Of a stretch of DNA of 64,000 nt, positions 17,041 to 25,094 are shown piece after piece. The position numbers and the translations under genes were made by a program. The notes under the pieces were generated by a model that saw nothing but the letters and a program-made list of their open reading frames with translations, was not told where the DNA came from and did no database searches. Origin of the DNA: an uncultured Prevotellaceae bacterium. Its GTDB lineage: Bacteria; Bacteroidota; Bacteroidia; Bacteroidales; Bacteroidaceae. Numbering within the stretch: position 1 is the stretch's first letter; the number at the start of each line of letters is the position of its first letter. Location of the stretch: positions 1-64,000 of the forward strand of contig OMWC01000015.1 in NCBI GenBank assembly GCA_900314655.1, written 5' to 3'.

Positions 17041-17885
17041 TATTGTTCGATGTTGAAAAGACTGTTCATGTTAATGCGGTTATAGCGGGTTTGGCAGGCT
17101 CCGTAGAGTTCCTGTAGCCATGCTGTTCTGTCGGGTCGGTGCTTGCGGTAGTAGGGTAGCATGTCGAGATAGATGGCCGAATAGTTGAGAGCGAGCATAC
17201 CGGGTGTGAACTTCCGGTAGAGCCTTTGGTCATGCTTCTCGCTATAGGGGTGGAGTGAAAGTCTGAGGTAATCGGTCAGATAGCGCTCTTCGAGATTACG
17301 AATCTTGACGGTAATGTTGTCGTAGGGTGTGGCCGAATAGCGCATGGTAAGCCCTTCGTTGTAGATGCACTCCTTGAGTTCCACGGGAAACTGTTTGAAG
17401 AGGGGTGAGTCGGTGAAGGGGAAATAAATATTACGGTCGGTGACGTGTTTAAACACCCACTTCATGGTTCGCTCATAGACTTCTTCTGGTTTCCATGACG
17501 ATGGCGGCATGGGGATGTCGAGCCGTTTGCAGGTAAGAGAGTCGAGCCCTCCTGTTTCGGTGCATACGAGAACCTTGTCGCAATGCTCACTGAGCACACG
17601 CTGTAGGATAAGCTTTCCGATGAGACTTTCCGCCGACGACATGATGATGACGCCCCAGTCTTGCATGCCCTGTAGTTCGTTGTAGTTGTACATCAGTACG
17701 TCCTCGGGGTATAGGCCGCTATTATAGTAACTGGAAAGTAGTCGGTCGAGCGTCTTCATATCCTTTTGGACATACAAGGAGACTATCTGGCGCTCGTAGT
17801 CGGCGGCTGTGGTACTGAGTCCCTGGGCATTCGCCTTGAAGAGCATCATTGTCAGGAGTGCAAGTGTAATGAACGTTGATTTCAT
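17040..17885 (-). CDS. Exported protein leading the ECF sigma operon
   Basis: This 281-residue protein has a signal peptide (FKANAQG). It is predicted largely helical; it contains MYNYNELQGMQDWGVI and CTETGGLDSLTCKRL but no motif I recognise. Its stop codon overlaps the sigma start by one base, so it is the first gene of the operon and may be the periplasmic sensor or a sigma target. The 168 bp upstream (17886-18053) show no TAnnTTTG, so a sigma-dependent promoter is possible. I could not find a motif shared with the other sigma system of this window. Confidence 0.75.
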   Translation of the reverse strand: MKSTFITLALLTMMLFKANAQGLSTTAADYERQIVSLYVQKDMKTLDRLLSSYYNSGLYPEDVLMYNYNELQGMQDWGVIIMSSAESLIGKLILQRVLSEHCDKVLVCTETGGLDSLTCKRLDIPMPPSSWKPEEVYERTMKWVFKHVTDRNIYFPFTDSPLFKQFPVELKECIYNEGLTMRYSATPYDNITVKIRNLEERYLTDYLRLSLHPYSEKHDQRLYRKFTPGMLALNYSAIYLDMLPYYRKHRPDRTAWLQELYGACQTRYNRINMNSLFNIEQ

Positions 17886-17999
17886 TGTTGCTTTGTTGCT
17901 TTGGTTTTCGTAACTGCATACACCCCAAATGGGTAATCGTTCACGGAAAAGTCATTTTTTATTAGTTTTTTTCTGAATGGTAATCAAATTGGATACAAA

Positions 18000-18035
18000 G
18001 AATGCCACTTTGCAGGTCTTTGCAGAGTGGCATTC
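18000..18035 (-). terminator. Terminator of the metY-like gene
   Basis: The 15-bp arms GAATGCCACTTTGCA/TGCAGAGTGGCATTC (one mismatch) lie just after the stop codon at 18054 on the minus strand and are followed by a short T-rich stretch. Confidence 0.8.
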
Positions 18036-18053
18036 GTATATATAAAAAATGTA

Positions 18054-19412
18054 TCAGATTTTGTCGAGTGCCTGGCGGATATCGTCGAGGATGTCTTCTG
18101 CGTCCTCAATGCCTACGGAGAGGCGGATGAGGTCGGGTGCCACGCCTGCTTCGCGCAACTGCTCGTCGCTCATCTGGCGGTGGGTATGGCTGGCGGGATG
18201 AAGCACACAGGTACGCGCATCAGCCACATGGGTGACGATGGCAATCATCTGCAGGGAGTCCATGAAGCGAATGGCGGTTTCGCGGGTACCCTTGAGTCCG
18301 AAGGCCATTACGCCGCAAGAACCGTTAGGCAGGTATTTCTGTGCGCGCTCGTAGTTGGCGTCGGAGGGAAGTCCACTGTAATGAACCCATGCTACGCGAG
18401 GATCGGCTTCGAGGAATTCAGCCACGCGCTGGGCGTTGCGGCAATGCTGCGGCACACGTAGGTGAAGAGTCTCAAGACCGAGGTTGAGGAGGAATGAATT
18501 CTGGGGTGCGGGTATGCTGCCGAGGTCGCGCATCAGTTGGCTGACGAGTTTCGTCAGGTAGGCTTTCTTGCCGAAGGCTTTGGTGTAGGTAAGGCCATGA
18601 TACGACTCGTCGGGCGTGCAGAGTCCTGGATACTTAGGAAGTGAAGAGTGAAGAGTGAAAGGCAACGGGTAGGCGAGCTCTGCTCGGGAATGGAGTGAAG
18701 AATCACCCTTGTGGGTGCATGTCTCCCAGTCGAAGTTTCCGCTGTCAACGACGCATCCACCCACCTGTGTGGCATGTCCGTCCATGTATTTGGTGGTTGA
18801 ATGGGTGACGATGTCGGCTCCCCATTCGAAGGGACGGCAGTTGATGGGTGTGGCGAAGGTATTGTCGATCAGGAGGGGCACGCCGTTGCGATGGGCGATG
18901 CGGGCAAACTTCTCAATGTCGAGTACGTTACAACCGGGGTTGGAGATGGTTTCTCCGAAGAGCAGTTTGGTATTGGGTCGGAAAGCAGCCTGGATTTCCT
19001 CCTCGGAGGCTTCGGGATTCACGAATGTGCATTCTATGCCGAGCTTCTTGATGGTCACACCGAAAAGGTTGTAGGTTCCTCCATAGATTTCGTTGGAGGT
19101 GACGATATGGTCGCCGGCTTCACAGATGTTGAACACGGCATAGAAGTTGGCAGCTTGTCCGCTGCTGGTAAGCACAGCCCCCACGCCCCCTTCGAGGGCG
19201 GCTATCTTGGCGGCCACGGCATCGTTGGTGGGATTCTGCAGGCGGGTGTAGAAGTATCCGTCTTTCTTCAGGTCGAAGAGCATGGCCATCTCTTCTGAAT
19301 TGTCGTATTTGAAAGTGGTGCTCTGAATGATGGGGAGCACGCGTGGGTCACCATTCTTGGGTTCCCATCCTGCCTGCACGCATAGCGTGGCTGTCTTGAG
19401 GTTCTTCTTCAT
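18054..19412 (-). CDS. metY: O-acetylhomoserine sulfhydrylase with in-frame repeat insertion
   Basis: This PLP enzyme should make homocysteine from O-acetylhomoserine and sulfide. Signs of the Cys/Met metabolism PLP family are YTRLQNPTNDAVAAKIAALEGG, TSSGQAANF, LLIDNTFATPINCRPFEWGADIV, and Lys208 in HSTTKYMDGHAT as the Schiff-base residue. The chain is 452 residues, longer than the usual 425-430. The excess is explained by residues about 233-258 (HKGDSSLHSRAELAYPLPFT region), where the DNA is a period-7 GTGAAGA array plus a CGAGC/GCTCG palindrome. It sits in a surface loop region before the conserved PDESYHGL. The promoter TATCTTTG (minus) lies at 19445-19452. Confidence 0.9.
   Translation of the reverse strand: MKKNLKTATLCVQAGWEPKNGDPRVLPIIQSTTFKYDNSEEMAMLFDLKKDGYFYTRLQNPTNDAVAAKIAALEGGVGAVLTSSGQAANFYAVFNICEAGDHIVTSNEIYGGTYNLFGVTIKKLGIECTFVNPEASEEEIQAAFRPNTKLLFGETISNPGCNVLDIEKFARIAHRNGVPLLIDNTFATPINCRPFEWGADIVTHSTTKYMDGHATQVGGCVVDSGNFDWETCTHKGDSSLHSRAELAYPLPFTLHSSLPKYPGLCTPDESYHGLTYTKAFGKKAYLTKLVSQLMRDLGSIPAPQNSFLLNLGLETLHLRVPQHCRNAQRVAEFLEADPRVAWVHYSGLPSDANYERAQKYLPNGSCGVMAFGLKGTRETAIRFMDSLQMIAIVTHVADARTCVLHPASHTHRQMSDEQLREAGVAPDLIRLSVGIEDAEDILDDIRQALDKI
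18638..18711. repeat. Heptamer array and palindrome inside metY
   Basis: AGTGAAG-AGTGAAG-AGTGAAA heptamers at 18639-18660 are followed by CGAGC-TCT-GCTCG at 18674-18686 and another AGTGAAGA at 18694. The whole unit stays in frame with metY. The heptamer is the one found in intergenic DNA at 23771-23873 and 59929-59950. Confidence 0.75.
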
Positions 19413-19539
19413 AGATTTTAATGTTGTTGCTTGTTTTGTGAGTGCAAAGATACGATTTTTTAAATAAAATTGATACGGAACAGAAAAAAAGTATTATCTT
19501 TGCAAAAAGAAAAAGTTATCCGGACAATGTAATTCTATT

Positions 19540-19830
19540 ATGAAAAAGGTTTTATTGACAATTGTGCTGGTTCTTGCCCTGTTGGCAGGAGCATGCGCGC
19601 TGACGAATCCATCCAAGGAGAAGCATATCGATGCCATCCAGGAGGCCTATATGGGCAATCTGGACAGCAAGAGTCTGGACTTCCTTGACGGCAAGTCGCT
19701 TACTAAAATCGTACTGAAGGGTACGCTCGATTACAAGAGCTACGGGCTCTGCAGCACGGGTAGGATTATGGGAAAGGATGTCTCCTTTGGCATCCTCGGT
19801 CATGTTTTTGTAGTGGACAAAAAGAATTAA
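19540..19830 (+). CDS. Small membrane or lipoprotein, DUF4359-like
   Basis: This 96-residue protein has an N-terminal hydrophobic leader with LLAGAC near residue 19, a possible lipobox. The mature part, TNPSKEKHIDAIQEAYMG, then a basic/hydrophobic C-terminal strand set (KSYGLCSTGRIMGKDVSFGILGHVFV), recalls DUF4359; this is tentative. The promoter TATCTTTG lies at 19495-19502. The M48 peptidase gene follows 15 bp later, so it is the first gene of the 19.5-22.7 kb operon. Confidence 0.65.
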   Translation: MKKVLLTIVLVLALLAGACALTNPSKEKHIDAIQEAYMGNLDSKSLDFLDGKSLTKIVLKGTLDYKSYGLCSTGRIMGKDVSFGILGHVFVVDKKN

Positions 19831-19845
19831 TAACCAAATAGGGAT

Positions 19846-20760
19846 ATGAAAAAATTGAGATTGATGATGGTCACCGCACTGGTAGTGCTGATGGCTGCCT
19901 GCGGTACGACACGTACGGTGCCCCTTACCGGCAGGACACAGAAAGTGGCTGACAATGCACAGATGTTGAGTCTTTCGCTCACCGAGTATCAGAACTACAT
20001 GAAGACGGCCAAGAAATCTACCAACGCGCAGAACACCGCCATGGTGGAGCGCGTGGGCAAAAGGTTGGCTGCCGCCGTGGAGAACTATCTGCGTAACAAT
20101 GGTTACGAGAGTGAGTTGCAGGGTTACCAATGGGAATTCAACCTGGTACAGAATAAAGAGGTGAATGCCTGGTGTATGCCCGGTGGAAAAATCGTGGTCT
20201 ATGAAGGACTGTTGCCCGTCACACAGACGGAAGATGCATTGGCCATCGTGCTGGGTCATGAGATTGCACATGCCGTGGCTATGCACTCGGCAGAGCAGTA
20301 TCAGAAGAAACTCAACCAGCAGTCGGGACTCCAGGCAGGAGCCGTGCTGGCACAAGTGCTGGGCATAGGTTCCACGATGACTTCCGTGGGTGTGCAGGCC
20401 GCATCTCAATATCTGAGCTTCCGCAACCTGAGCTATTCGCGCGACCATGAGACCGAGGCCGACCATCTGGGACTTATCTTTGCCGCCATGGCCGGATACA
20501 ATCCTGAAGTGGCCATCGACTTCTGGGGACGTATGGGAACGAGCAACGTGCCCGAGTGGCAGAGCTCTCACCCCAGCAACGAGAACCGTATAGCTGCCAT
20601 CAAGAAGGAAATGCCCGAAGCCCTGCAGTACTATAATGCCTACAAGGCCGCCAATACGAAGGGCACTACCACCACGAAGAAGGCCGCCACTACCACCACT
20701 ACCAAGAAAGCCGCCACGACAACCAAGAAGAGTGGCAAGGGATTTAAGATTGGCGGTTGA
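19846..20760 (+). CDS. M48-family zinc metallopeptidase, lipoprotein
   Basis: This 304-residue envelope peptidase has lipobox LMAAC (Cys19). The zinc site is HEIAH (138-142) with the downstream ligand motif ETEAD (E202 to D206). GGKIVVYEGLL and NENRIAAIKKEMPEA-type sequence (SHPSNENRIAAI) are standard for the LoiP/BepA-like M48 group that removes misfolded outer-membrane proteins. The last 35 residues are a Thr/Lys low-complexity tail (KGTTTTKK repeated). The stop overlaps the TTG start of the next gene. Confidence 0.93.
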   Translation: MKKLRLMMVTALVVLMAACGTTRTVPLTGRTQKVADNAQMLSLSLTEYQNYMKTAKKSTNAQNTAMVERVGKRLAAAVENYLRNNGYESELQGYQWEFNLVQNKEVNAWCMPGGKIVVYEGLLPVTQTEDALAIVLGHEIAHAVAMHSAEQYQKKLNQQSGLQAGAVLAQVLGIGSTMTSVGVQAASQYLSFRNLSYSRDHETEADHLGLIFAAMAGYNPEVAIDFWGRMGTSNVPEWQSSHPSNENRIAAIKKEMPEALQYYNAYKAANTKGTTTTKKAATTTTTKKAATTTKKSGKGFKIGG

Positions 20761-21221
20761 ACTCTCTGATGATGATCCTCCGTGCACCGAGGCCTTCCAG
20801 CGTGGGCGACATGCAGGCCACGGTGAGCCGCTTCTGGTGCAGGAAGGGTTTTACGGGCATTACCTTCTTCGGCCATGTCTTCACGCGTACGCAGGAAGAT
20901 GCCGACAGGTTCAATACCACCTTCGATGCGCTGAAGAACCACGAGATGATCCACGTGCGCCAGGCGCAGTCCACGCATGATAGTTGGCTGCTCTTCTACG
21001 TGCAGTATCTCTGGTGCTCGCTGATGTGCATCGGCTACGTCAGGCGGATGAAGGGAGCGATGTACTACCTGAATCCCTTCGAGATGGAAGCCTATCGCCG
21101 GATGTGGGAAAAAGACTATCTGGAGCGTTGCAGCGAGGGAGCCAACGAGTGGCGCGAGTTTCGCCGCATGTCGCTGGCCGCGCGTATGCGCTACGTGAAG
21201 AAGTACAACATAGCCCGCTGA
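20757..21221 (+). CDS. Small HExxH protein coupled to the M48 peptidase
   Basis: This protein has about 154 residues if it starts at TTG 20757, which overlaps the M48 stop as TTGA. ATG codons at 20769 and 20772 are alternatives and would shorten it by four or five residues. It contains LKNHEMIHVRQAQSTHD with a zinc-protease-like HExxH (residues 62-66), then an aromatic helix (SWLLFYVQYLWCSLMC) and NPFEMEAYRRMWEKDY, where a Glu may be the third ligand. The pattern NHExIHxxQ with a membrane-like helix occurs in uncharacterised Bacteroidetes proteins. Peptidase activity is plausible but unproven. Confidence 0.72.
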   Translation: MNSLMMILRAPRPSSVGDMQATVSRFWCRKGFTGITFFGHVFTRTQEDADRFNTTFDALKNHEMIHVRQAQSTHDSWLLFYVQYLWCSLMCIGYVRRMKGAMYYLNPFEMEAYRRMWEKDYLERCSEGANEWREFRRMSLAARMRYVKKYNIAR

Positions 21222-21256
21222 GGAGACATATACCTTATTTAATTTTTAAAGAAATT

Positions 21257-21709
21257 ATGATAGAATACTTTGCAAGCCACATGTGGCAAGCCTGGACGGT
21301 GATAGCCGTTGCTTGCCTGATTCTTGAACTGATGAACGGCGATTTCTTCATCATGTGTTTTGCTATCGGCGGCGCATGCTCGGCCATTGCCGCTGCTATG
21401 GGTGCCGGCATCTATTGGCAGCTGGGCATCTTCGCGCTCTGTTCCGTGCTGAGTCTCTTCTTCGTGAGACCTGCCGCCTTGCGTTATCTCCACAAGAACG
21501 AGAGCGAGCGGGTGAGCAATGCCGATGCCATCATTGGGCGCGAAGGGCGCGTGGTGGAAACCATCGAGGTGGGAGGCTTCGGACGTGTAGCCATAGATGG
21601 CGACGTATGGAAAGCCGTTACCGAGGAAGATGCCGATATCCGGATTGGTCAGAAGGTGACCGTCGTTTCGCGCGAGAGCACCATCATTACCGTGAAATCA
21701 TTAACTTAA
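21257..21709 (+). CDS. NfeD-like membrane protein
   Basis: This 150-residue protein is taken from ATG 21257 because this start begins directly before the first membrane helix. Three hydrophobic segments (WTVIAVACLILELM, IMCFAIGGACSAIAAAMGAGI, LGIFALCSVLSLFFV) are followed by an OB-fold domain (GREGRVVETIEVGGFGRVAIDGDVW, then IRIGQKVTVVSRESTIITV). NfeD proteins act with SPFH proteins in membrane organisation. The SPFH gene follows 16 bp later, the classical pairing. Confidence 0.9.
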   Translation: MIEYFASHMWQAWTVIAVACLILELMNGDFFIMCFAIGGACSAIAAAMGAGIYWQLGIFALCSVLSLFFVRPAALRYLHKNESERVSNADAIIGREGRVVETIEVGGFGRVAIDGDVWKAVTEEDADIRIGQKVTVVSRESTIITVKSLT

Positions 21710-21725
21710 AAAAATTATAGGAACT

Positions 21726-22679
21726 ATGAACATTGGATTAACCGTACTGATTATTATCGTCCTCTTGGCCCTCATCCTGGTCAAGAAGAGTCTTATCATC
21801 ATCCCCCAGAGCGAGACGAAAATCGTGGAGCGTCTGGGAAAATACTATGCCACGCTTCAGCCGGGCATCAACATCATCATCCCCTTCATTGACCGTGCCA
21901 AGGAACTCATCACGCTCAATCGCGGACGTTATGTGTATTCCAATACCATCGATCTCCGCGAACAGGTCTATGACTTCGACAAGCAGAACGTGATTACCAA
22001 GGATAACATCCAGATGGAAATCAACGCCTTGCTCTATTTCCAGATCATGGATCCCTTCAAGGCGGCTTATGAAATCTCCAACCTTCCGAACGCTATCGAG
22101 AAACTGACGCAGACCACTCTGCGTAACATCATCGGTGAGATGGAACTCGACGAGACCCTCACCTCGCGCGATACCATCAACACCAAGCTGCGCTCCGTGC
22201 TCGACGATGCCACCGACAAATGGGGCGTGAAGGTGAACCGCGTGGAACTCCAGGACATCACGCCTCCGTCCAGCGTGCTTCAGGCCATGGAGAAGCAGAT
22301 GCAGGCCGAGCGCAACAAGCGTGCGCAGATTTTGACCTCTGAGGGTGAGAAGGCCGCTGAGATTCTTTCTTCAGAAGGTGAGAAGACGGCTATGATCAAC
22401 CGTGCCGAAGCCACCAAGCAGCAAGCCATCCTGACCGCCGAAGGTGAGGCTCAGGCACGCATCCGCAAGGCTGAGGCTGAAGCCATCGCCATCGAGAAGA
22501 TTACGGAGGCCGTGGGCAAGAGTTCCAATCCTGCCAATTACCTGCTGGCGCAGAAATATATCCAGATGATGGAAGAGCTGGCCAAGGGCGATCAGACCAA
22601 GACCGTCTATCTGCCTTACGAGGCCACCAATCTGATGGGCTCCATCGGCGGCATCAAGGATCTCTTCAAGGCAGAATAA
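21726..22679 (+). CDS. SPFH/Band 7 (stomatin-like) membrane protein
   Basis: This 317-residue protein has one N-terminal membrane helix (about 4-20) and an SPFH domain (IPQSETKIVERLGKYYATL, PGINIIIPFIDRA, then DNIQMEINALLYFQI and RDTINTKLRSVLD). A long helical region is rich in Ala/Glu/Lys with an internal repeat (LTSEGEKAAEI / LSSEGEKTAMI). Such proteins form large membrane-bound ring assemblies and work with NfeD and proteases. Here they follow M48 and HExxH genes, suggesting a membrane protein quality-control operon. Confidence 0.93.
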   Translation: MNIGLTVLIIIVLLALILVKKSLIIIPQSETKIVERLGKYYATLQPGINIIIPFIDRAKELITLNRGRYVYSNTIDLREQVYDFDKQNVITKDNIQMEINALLYFQIMDPFKAAYEISNLPNAIEKLTQTTLRNIIGEMELDETLTSRDTINTKLRSVLDDATDKWGVKVNRVELQDITPPSSVLQAMEKQMQAERNKRAQILTSEGEKAAEILSSEGEKTAMINRAEATKQQAILTAEGEAQARIRKAEAEAIAIEKITEAVGKSSNPANYLLAQKYIQMMEELAKGDQTKTVYLPYEATNLMGSIGGIKDLFKAE

Positions 22680-22696
22680 ATGAATGGTAGTTTTTT

Positions 22697-22727
22697 TTGA
22701 ATCTTGAAACTTGAAACTTGAATCTTG
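22697..22727. repeat. Period-7 array containing a TTG start
   Basis: The units TTGAATC, TTGAAAC, TTGAAAC, TTGAATC are followed directly by TTGGAG. The final TTG (22725) is the probable start codon of the epimerase-like gene. No in-frame ATG is available near the conserved beginning of the protein. Confidence 0.8.
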
Positions 22728-23783
22728 GAGAAAGTTTGTATTGTTTGCGGAGCACGCCCCAACTTCATCAAGGTGGCTCCATTGTTGAGGGCATTGAAAG
22801 ACCGGCAGCGTGAGTTCTCGCTTGTCTATACGGGCAGCGAGAATGACCCTACGCTGGAGTCAACGCTCTTCGAGGATTTGCAGATTCCGCGTCCTGATGT
22901 GTATCTCGGTGTTGATAGCCAGAGTCTGAACGAAATCACGGGCCGCGTGATGGGTGAGTTTGACCGTTATCTCGAAACTCATCCCGCCGATGTGGTCATC
23001 GTTGTGGACGACCTGGCTTCTACGATGGCTGCTGCCATCGTCACCAAGAAGCGAGGCATACGCCTTGCCCATCTGGTGGCCGGCACACGCTCTTTCGATA
23101 TCACCATGCCGAAGGAAGTGAACCGTCTGGTTATCGACGGACTCAGCGACTTGCTCTTCACGGCTGGTATCTCATCTTCAAGCCATACCAACACCGAGGG
23201 CGTCTCTCAGAGCAAAGTATATATGGTGGGCAATATCTTGATTGATAATCTTCGCTATTGTCACGACCGCTGGCAGCGTCCCTCCCTGATGGATGAGTGT
23301 CATCTGGAGGAAGGAAAATACATCGTGTTGACCATCAATCGCAAGGCCCTCCTCAACAATCAGGAAAACCTCCAGCGCATGCTCACCGCCATTGCCGAGA
23401 ATGCCGCCAATGTGCCAGTCGTAGCCTTCATAAGGATGGGCTCAGGTATCCACCATCACCCATCACCCATCACCTATCACCCTTCACTTCCTTACTTGCA
23501 GTTCGGCTATCTCACGGCTCATGCCCTGGGCGTGATAACGGATAGCGGAAACGTGGCCGAGGAAGCCACCTTCAACCATGTGCCCTGCATCACGCTCAAC
23601 AGCTACACCGAGCACATCGAGACGGTGAAAGTGGGAACCAATGTTTTGGTAGGCGAAGATCCCGAACTGCTTGGCAAGCAAGTAGCCGAGATGGTGAGTG
23701 GCACCTGGAAACACGGCGCACTTCCCGACCGATGGGACGGACGCACCGCCGAGCGCATCCTCCAGATATTAAGTGAAGAATGA
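22725..23783 (+). CDS. Divergent UDP-GlcNAc 2-epimerase-like protein
   Basis: This 352-residue protein has the fold and order of non-hydrolysing UDP-N-acetylglucosamine 2-epimerases (WecB): GARPNFIKVAPLLRAL at the start, VVDDLASTMAAAI, TMPKEVNRLVIDGLSDLLF, VYMVGNILID, and GVITDSGNVAEEATF near the end. Two catalytic motifs differ. The usual HVEAG-type Glu is HLVAG, and the usual GHRREN-type His region is INRKALLNN. Activity is therefore doubtful, or its substrate differs. Start TTG 22725 lies inside a heptamer array, and a second heptamer array is inserted in the coding region (23453-23487). Confidence 0.8.
   Translation: MEKVCIVCGARPNFIKVAPLLRALKDRQREFSLVYTGSENDPTLESTLFEDLQIPRPDVYLGVDSQSLNEITGRVMGEFDRYLETHPADVVIVVDDLASTMAAAIVTKKRGIRLAHLVAGTRSFDITMPKEVNRLVIDGLSDLLFTAGISSSSHTNTEGVSQSKVYMVGNILIDNLRYCHDRWQRPSLMDECHLEEGKYIVLTINRKALLNNQENLQRMLTAIAENAANVPVVAFIRMGSGIHHHPSPITYHPSLPYLQFGYLTAHALGVITDSGNVAEEATFNHVPCITLNSYTEHIETVKVGTNVLVGEDPELLGKQVAEMVSGTWKHGALPDRWDGRTAERILQILSEE
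23453..23487. repeat. CCATCAC heptamer array inside the epimerase-like gene
   Basis: Five heptamers (CCATCAC, CCATCAC, CCATCAC, CTATCAC, CCTTCAC) are read as HHHPSPITYHPS. This peptide lies between VVAFIRMGSG and LPYLQFGYL where homologous proteins have a short loop. It is in frame. Confidence 0.8.
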
Positions 23784-23875
23784 AGAGTGAAGAGTGAAGA
23801 ATTTGCTACCGCTCAGAGAGTAAAGGTCATCATTGACGCTTCGGGTTAATTCTTCACTCTTCACTCTTCACTTTA
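23771..23875. repeat. Inverted heptamer arrays between convergent genes
   Basis: AGTGAAG/AATGAAG units at 23771-23802 and TTCACTC units at 23849-23873 form inverted repeats separated by 46 bp. The arrays abut the stop codons of the convergent epimerase-like and EEP genes (23783 and 23873). The RNA would form a long hairpin and may serve as a bidirectional terminator. Confidence 0.75.
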
Positions 23876-24865
23876 AAACTCAAACCGCGCTACCAAGGGC
23901 AGATGATCGCTGAAGCCCCGTTGGTAGCGCATTCCGTTATAATTACGGTGAGGCTGTCTTCCCCCATATTTTGAATCCTCTTCCGTCAGGAACTCAGGGT
24001 CGTGCACATATACCTCCTGAAAACTCCTGACCATCGCACTACTCACCAGGATATGGTCGATGTTCTCCCATCGGCCTTGATATTTATAGGTAGCCTTCGC
24101 CCCGTGATGCCCTATGGCACCCTCCGAGATGTTATGCAACCGCTGACTATGCAGATAAGTCAGCAGCGCATCGTTATCCCCATCGTTGAAGTCACCCGCC
24201 ACGATGATTCGCGGATTCGGATGAAGACTGCGGATGGAATCAATGGAGGCCATCAGCCGTTCACCCACCACGCGCCGGTTAGGGCGCGTCTGCCGCTCAC
24301 CGCCAAAACGGCTTGGAGCATGCACCACGAAGACGTGGAGTGTATCGCCGCTGATGATTTCGCCGCTGGCATATAGAATATCGCGCGTAGGTCTCATCCC
24401 CGGCAGAGGCTTTACCCTGAGGGCATAGCTCCGAATGAGTCGGAAGGAAGTAGGTGCATAGAGCAGCGCCACGTCGATGCCGCGGAGGTCAGGACTCTGT
24501 GTAATCAGGTATTCGTAGCCCGCATTACGGAGCATCGAACGCTTCGTCAAGTCCCTGATCACCGAATCATTCTCCACTTCGCATAGGGCTACCATGTCTG
24601 GTAGTTGCCAAGTGGGAGACCCACCCCGGCCCTCCCTGTTTAGGGAGGGAGTTTGAGATTTAGCATCTTGTTCACCGCACGAGATGATTTCCTGTCCGAT
24701 GTTGTTGAGTTTTCGCCAGTAGCGTCCTTTGTTCCAGTGTCGTATGCTTGTGGGAGTCCATTCCATATCGTCCTTCCCCTCATCGTGCGTATAGTCGAAG
24801 AGGTTCTCGCAGTTCAGTTCCACGAATGTGAACAGCGTTGTCAATAAGAGTGCGCAAAGATTCAT
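23873..24865 (-). CDS. Endonuclease/exonuclease/phosphatase-family protein
   Basis: This 330-residue protein has a signal-like N-terminus (MNLCALLLTTLFTF). The EEP fold motifs are ELNCENLFD, MVALCEVEND, IIVAGDFNDGD, and RGFSDHLPLVARFEF at the end. Such proteins hydrolyse phosphodiester bonds of DNA or other substrates; the substrate here is unknown. Residues 73-83 are PSLNREGRGGS, encoded by a 32-bp palindromic repeat (24618-24649), inserted before the conserved LPDMVALCEVEN. The promoter TATTTTTG lies on the minus strand at 24889-24896. Confidence 0.88.
   Translation of the reverse strand: MNLCALLLTTLFTFVELNCENLFDYTHDEGKDDMEWTPTSIRHWNKGRYWRKLNNIGQEIISCGEQDAKSQTPSLNREGRGGSPTWQLPDMVALCEVENDSVIRDLTKRSMLRNAGYEYLITQSPDLRGIDVALLYAPTSFRLIRSYALRVKPLPGMRPTRDILYASGEIISGDTLHVFVVHAPSRFGGERQTRPNRRVVGERLMASIDSIRSLHPNPRIIVAGDFNDGDNDALLTYLHSQRLHNISEGAIGHHGAKATYKYQGRWENIDHILVSSAMVRSFQEVYVHDPEFLTEEDSKYGGRQPHRNYNGMRYQRGFSDHLPLVARFEF
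24618..24649. repeat. 32-bp palindromic element, copy 1, inside the EEP gene
   Basis: It has a perfect-arm core CCCTCCCTGTTTAGGGAGGG (24630-24649) with flank GACCCACCCCGG. The reverse complement is identical over 32 bp to 51660-51691 and differs at one base from 59895-59926. It is read in frame as PSLNREGRGGS. Confidence 0.9.
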
Positions 24866-25094
24866 CTGTCAGTAGTTATTCTTGCGTGCAAAAATAACGC
24901 TTTTTATTCATACACCCCGTATTTTTCGCCATTTTTTTGCTTTTTGTGAATCAGTTTTCTTTGCTAAGATGCATCGGTTATCGATTTCTTTTTTGCAGAT
25001 TTTCCATATTAAAAGTAAATAATCCCCCATCTTTTTTGTATCTTTGCCCTCGGTTCGGGGAGATCTTCTTGGAGCCAAATCATACACTTTTATA

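Noticed and set aside
19552..20787. 411-codon minus-strand frame opposite the M48 gene
   Set aside because: The plus strand holds a lipoprotein and a metallopeptidase with intact zinc motifs; the minus-strand product is His-rich nonsense.
25044..25094. Longer start for the Y1 transposase
   Set aside because: The upstream codons overlap the promoter (25039-25046); the ATG at 25095 begins the conserved part.
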